This document shows, piece by piece, positions 62,515-64,000 of a stretch of DNA of 64,000 nt. The stretch covers positions 124,001 to 188,000 of the forward strand of contig NZ_JBMSDZ010000001.1 of the NCBI RefSeq assembly GCF_049445995.1, read 5' to 3'. Position 1 is the stretch's first letter. Each line of letters opens with the position of its first letter. The translations under genes and the position numbers were made by a program. Source of the DNA: Dyella_A sp049445995 (lineage in GTDB: Bacteria > Pseudomonadota > Gammaproteobacteria > Xanthomonadales > Rhodanobacteraceae). Under the pieces are notes generated by a model. That model did no database searches. It worked only from the letters and a program-made list of their open reading frames with translations, and was not told where the DNA came from.

Positions 62515-63330
62515 TCAGAACATGGTGCGCTCGATCCCGAAGCGCTCGAAGATCTTGCTGGCGATCTCCTCGATCGACACGTGCGTGGTGTTGAGGCTTG
62601 GAATGCCCTCGCGACGCATCAGTTTGTCCGCCTGCGCCAGTTCCCACCGGCACTGCTCGATGGTGGCATAGCGGCTGTTGGCGCGCCGCTGCTCGCGGAT
62701 CTGCGCCAGGCGCAGCGGGTCGATCGTGAGGCCGAACAGGCGATCCTTGTAGGGGCGAAGCCTGGCCGGCAGTTCCAGCTTGTCCAGGTCGTCGTCCGTG
62801 AGCGGATAGTTGGCGGCGCTGACTCCGTAATGCAAGGCCATGTACAGGCAGGTCGGCGTCTTGCCCGAGCGCGACACGCCGATCAGGATCAGGTCGGCCT
62901 GGGCGTAATCGACATCGAGGCCGTCATCGTGCGAGAGGGTATAGTTGGTGGCGTTGATGCGCGCCTCGTACTTGTCGAAATCCACCAGACCGTGCGAGCG
63001 GTTCACCGCACCGGAGCGCTTGGCGCCCAGTTCGCCTTCCAGCGGGCCGATGAACGGCGCGAACACGTCCAGCATCAACGCGCCGCTGGTCGCCACGATA
63101 TCGCACAGGGTGCGGTCGGCCATGGTGTTGACCACGATCGGCCGGTCGCCGGTCTGCGCATAGCGCGTCTTGATGCGCAGGGCGGCCGCCTCGGCCTTTT
63201 TCGCATCGTCCACGAACGGCAGGCGATGCTTGTCGAACTCCATCCCCTCGAACTGCGCCAGGATGCTGTTGCCGATCGTCTCGGCGGTAATACCAGTGGA
63301 GTCGGAGATGAAAAAAACGGTTCGCTGCAT
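62515..63330 (-). CDS. ppsR: Phosphoenolpyruvate synthase regulatory protein (kinase/phosphorylase)
   Basis: A 271-residue DUF299 enzyme that switches PEP synthase off and on by ADP-dependent phosphorylation and Pi-dependent dephosphorylation. The N-terminal signature is FFISDSTGITAETIGNSIL. The P-loop-like motif is GVSRSGKT (151-158), followed by TPTCLYMALHYGVSAANYPL. Divergent from ppsA, its expected target, which confirms the call. Start ATG at 63330. Confidence 0.95.
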   Translation of the reverse strand: MQRTVFFISDSTGITAETIGNSILAQFEGMEFDKHRLPFVDDAKKAEAAALRIKTRYAQTGDRPIVVNTMADRTLCDIVATSGALMLDVFAPFIGPLEGELGAKRSGAVNRSHGLVDFDKYEARINATNYTLSHDDGLDVDYAQADLILIGVSRSGKTPTCLYMALHYGVSAANYPLTDDDLDKLELPARLRPYKDRLFGLTIDPLRLAQIREQRRANSRYATIEQCRWELAQADKLMRREGIPSLNTTHVSIEEIASKIFERFGIERTMF

Positions 63331-63388
63331 GGGTCGGTTCCGACGCGGTGGATGGTGTCCCGGTCACCTTAGCGCAAGCGCGGTTTGC

Positions 63389-63416
63389 CCTGTTGGCTTG
63401 AGCCTGTTGGCTTGAG
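63389..63416. repeat. 14-bp tandem duplication in the ppsR-ppsA intergenic region
   Basis: CCTGTTGGCTTGAG occurs twice in direct tandem (63389-63402, 63403-63416), in the 240-bp space between the divergent genes. Confidence 0.9.
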
Positions 63417-63570
63417 CTTCGGCTGACTGGTATGCAGGTGGCGCGGCAACGGATTGCATTGGTCTTCTTGTGCCGTGCACCAATCCCGGCGGACAATACC
63501 AGTTCTTTGTGGCGCGCTTTTGCGGCGGCCGCACCGCCCCACCCACTCTAGTGCTCCCGGGAGATTCCCC

Positions 63571-64000
63571 TTGAACGATCTGGTGCTTTGGCTGGACCAA
63601 CTGCGCATGACTGACCTGGGCCAGGTCGGCGGCAAGAACGCCTCGCTGGGCGAGATGATCGGCAACCTGAGCAAGCTGGGCGTCTCGGTGCCGGGCGGCT
63701 TTGCCACCACCGCGGACGCCTTCCAGCAGTATCTGGACAAGAGCGGCGTGGCCCGGCGCATCCAGACGCGCCTGGACGGGCTCGACGTCGACGACGTGGA
63801 CGCGCTGGCCCGGGCCGGCAGGGAGATCCGGGAATGGGTCACCGAGACGCCGCTGCCGGCGGAGCTGGATGAAGCGATCCGCGACGCTTACCTCAAGCTG
63901 TGCAAGGACGCCGGCAGCGACGACATCGCCGTCGCCGTGCGCTCTTCCGCCACCGCCGAAGACCTGCCCGACGCCTCGTTCGCCGGCCAGCAGGAAACCT
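63571..64000 (+). CDS. ppsA: Phosphoenolpyruvate synthase, 5' part
   Basis: Makes PEP from pyruvate and ATP for gluconeogenesis. Only the first 143 codons are in the window (the family has about 790). The N-terminal nucleotide-binding domain signatures are clear: GQVGGKNASLGEMIGNLSKLGV, VPGGFATTADAF, and VAVRSSATAEDLPDASFAGQQET at the right edge. The start is TTG at 63571, supported by GGGAG 8 bp upstream and by alignment to the family N-terminus. The next ATG is residue 13 and would cut conserved sequence. Confidence 0.95.
   Translation, partial: MNDLVLWLDQLRMTDLGQVGGKNASLGEMIGNLSKLGVSVPGGFATTADAFQQYLDKSGVARRIQTRLDGLDVDDVDALARAGREIREWVTETPLPAELDEAIRDAYLKLCKDAGSDDIAVAVRSSATAEDLPDASFAGQQET

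Overview
The window reads as a 64 kb piece of chromosome from a high-GC gammaproteobacterium of the Xanthomonadales type, most likely Rhodanobacteraceae (Rhodanobacter, Dyella, Frateuria or a relative). Support comes from strong G/C preference at third codon positions, the block rpoE-rseA-mucD-lepA-lepB-rnc-era-recO, an S-methyl-5'-thioinosine phosphorylase-type gene next to hpt and nagZ, and a YdbL-type lipoprotein beside a YdbH-type AsmA-like protein. Genus is inference; no rRNA gene is present.

Layout. 1-759 is the 5' part of rarA. 820-9115 is an accessory block: a helical protein of unknown function, a ribbon-helix-helix regulator with a perfect 19-bp inverted repeat upstream, and a six-gene hydrogenase-4-like membrane complex. 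It sits between rarA and lolA-ftsK, which are direct neighbours in E. coli (trxB-lrp-ftsK-lolA-rarA). 9152-18662 carries lolA, ftsK, ald, trxB, a FemAB-like protein, aat, a methyltransferase and ispG. 18850-33771 holds metabolic, envelope and signalling genes: an acetyl-CoA hydrolase/transferase, a phospholipase D-family enzyme, xseA, an aldehyde dehydrogenase, an exported VOC protein, a lipase-like hydrolase, a DUF1456 protein, a YigZ protein, an MsbA-type ABC exporter, a gene remnant, an EreA/ChaN-like protein and a diguanylate cyclase. 34082-39360 holds cspA, mtnP-hpt-nagZ-CYTH, rlmD and ydbL. 39398-42229 holds ydbH and a receiver-Hpt protein. 42249-50995 is the sigma-E/lep/rnc/era/recO block. 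51128-54195 is a c-di-GMP operon, followed by a FadB-like gene, a DUF2058 gene, slyX, ugd, an FKBP isomerase, a Kef-like antiporter, a tRNA-Ala/Glu/Asp operon, a DUF1249 gene, and the divergent ppsR and ppsA.

Main points of interest. (1) The hydrogenase-like complex keeps its proton-pump-like membrane subunits and the small-subunit Fe-S ligands, but its large subunit has lost three of the four NiFe-binding cysteines. It therefore looks like an energy-converting hydrogenase-related (Ehr) complex rather than a hydrogenase. (2) Three GTAG-type REP palindromes with perfect 31-34 bp arms lie between genes, and a second inverted repeat family occurs at 29 kb. (3) A sigma-E-like promoter precedes rpoE. 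(4) A conserved-looking 164-residue protein is translationally coupled to a GGDEF-EAL enzyme. (5) The ydbH locus has no separate ynbE but has a lipidated YdbL.

Limits. Calls rest on motif reading without database searches. Start sites were chosen by family length, operon spacing and Shine-Dalgarno-like sequence. Domain and residue numbers were counted by hand.
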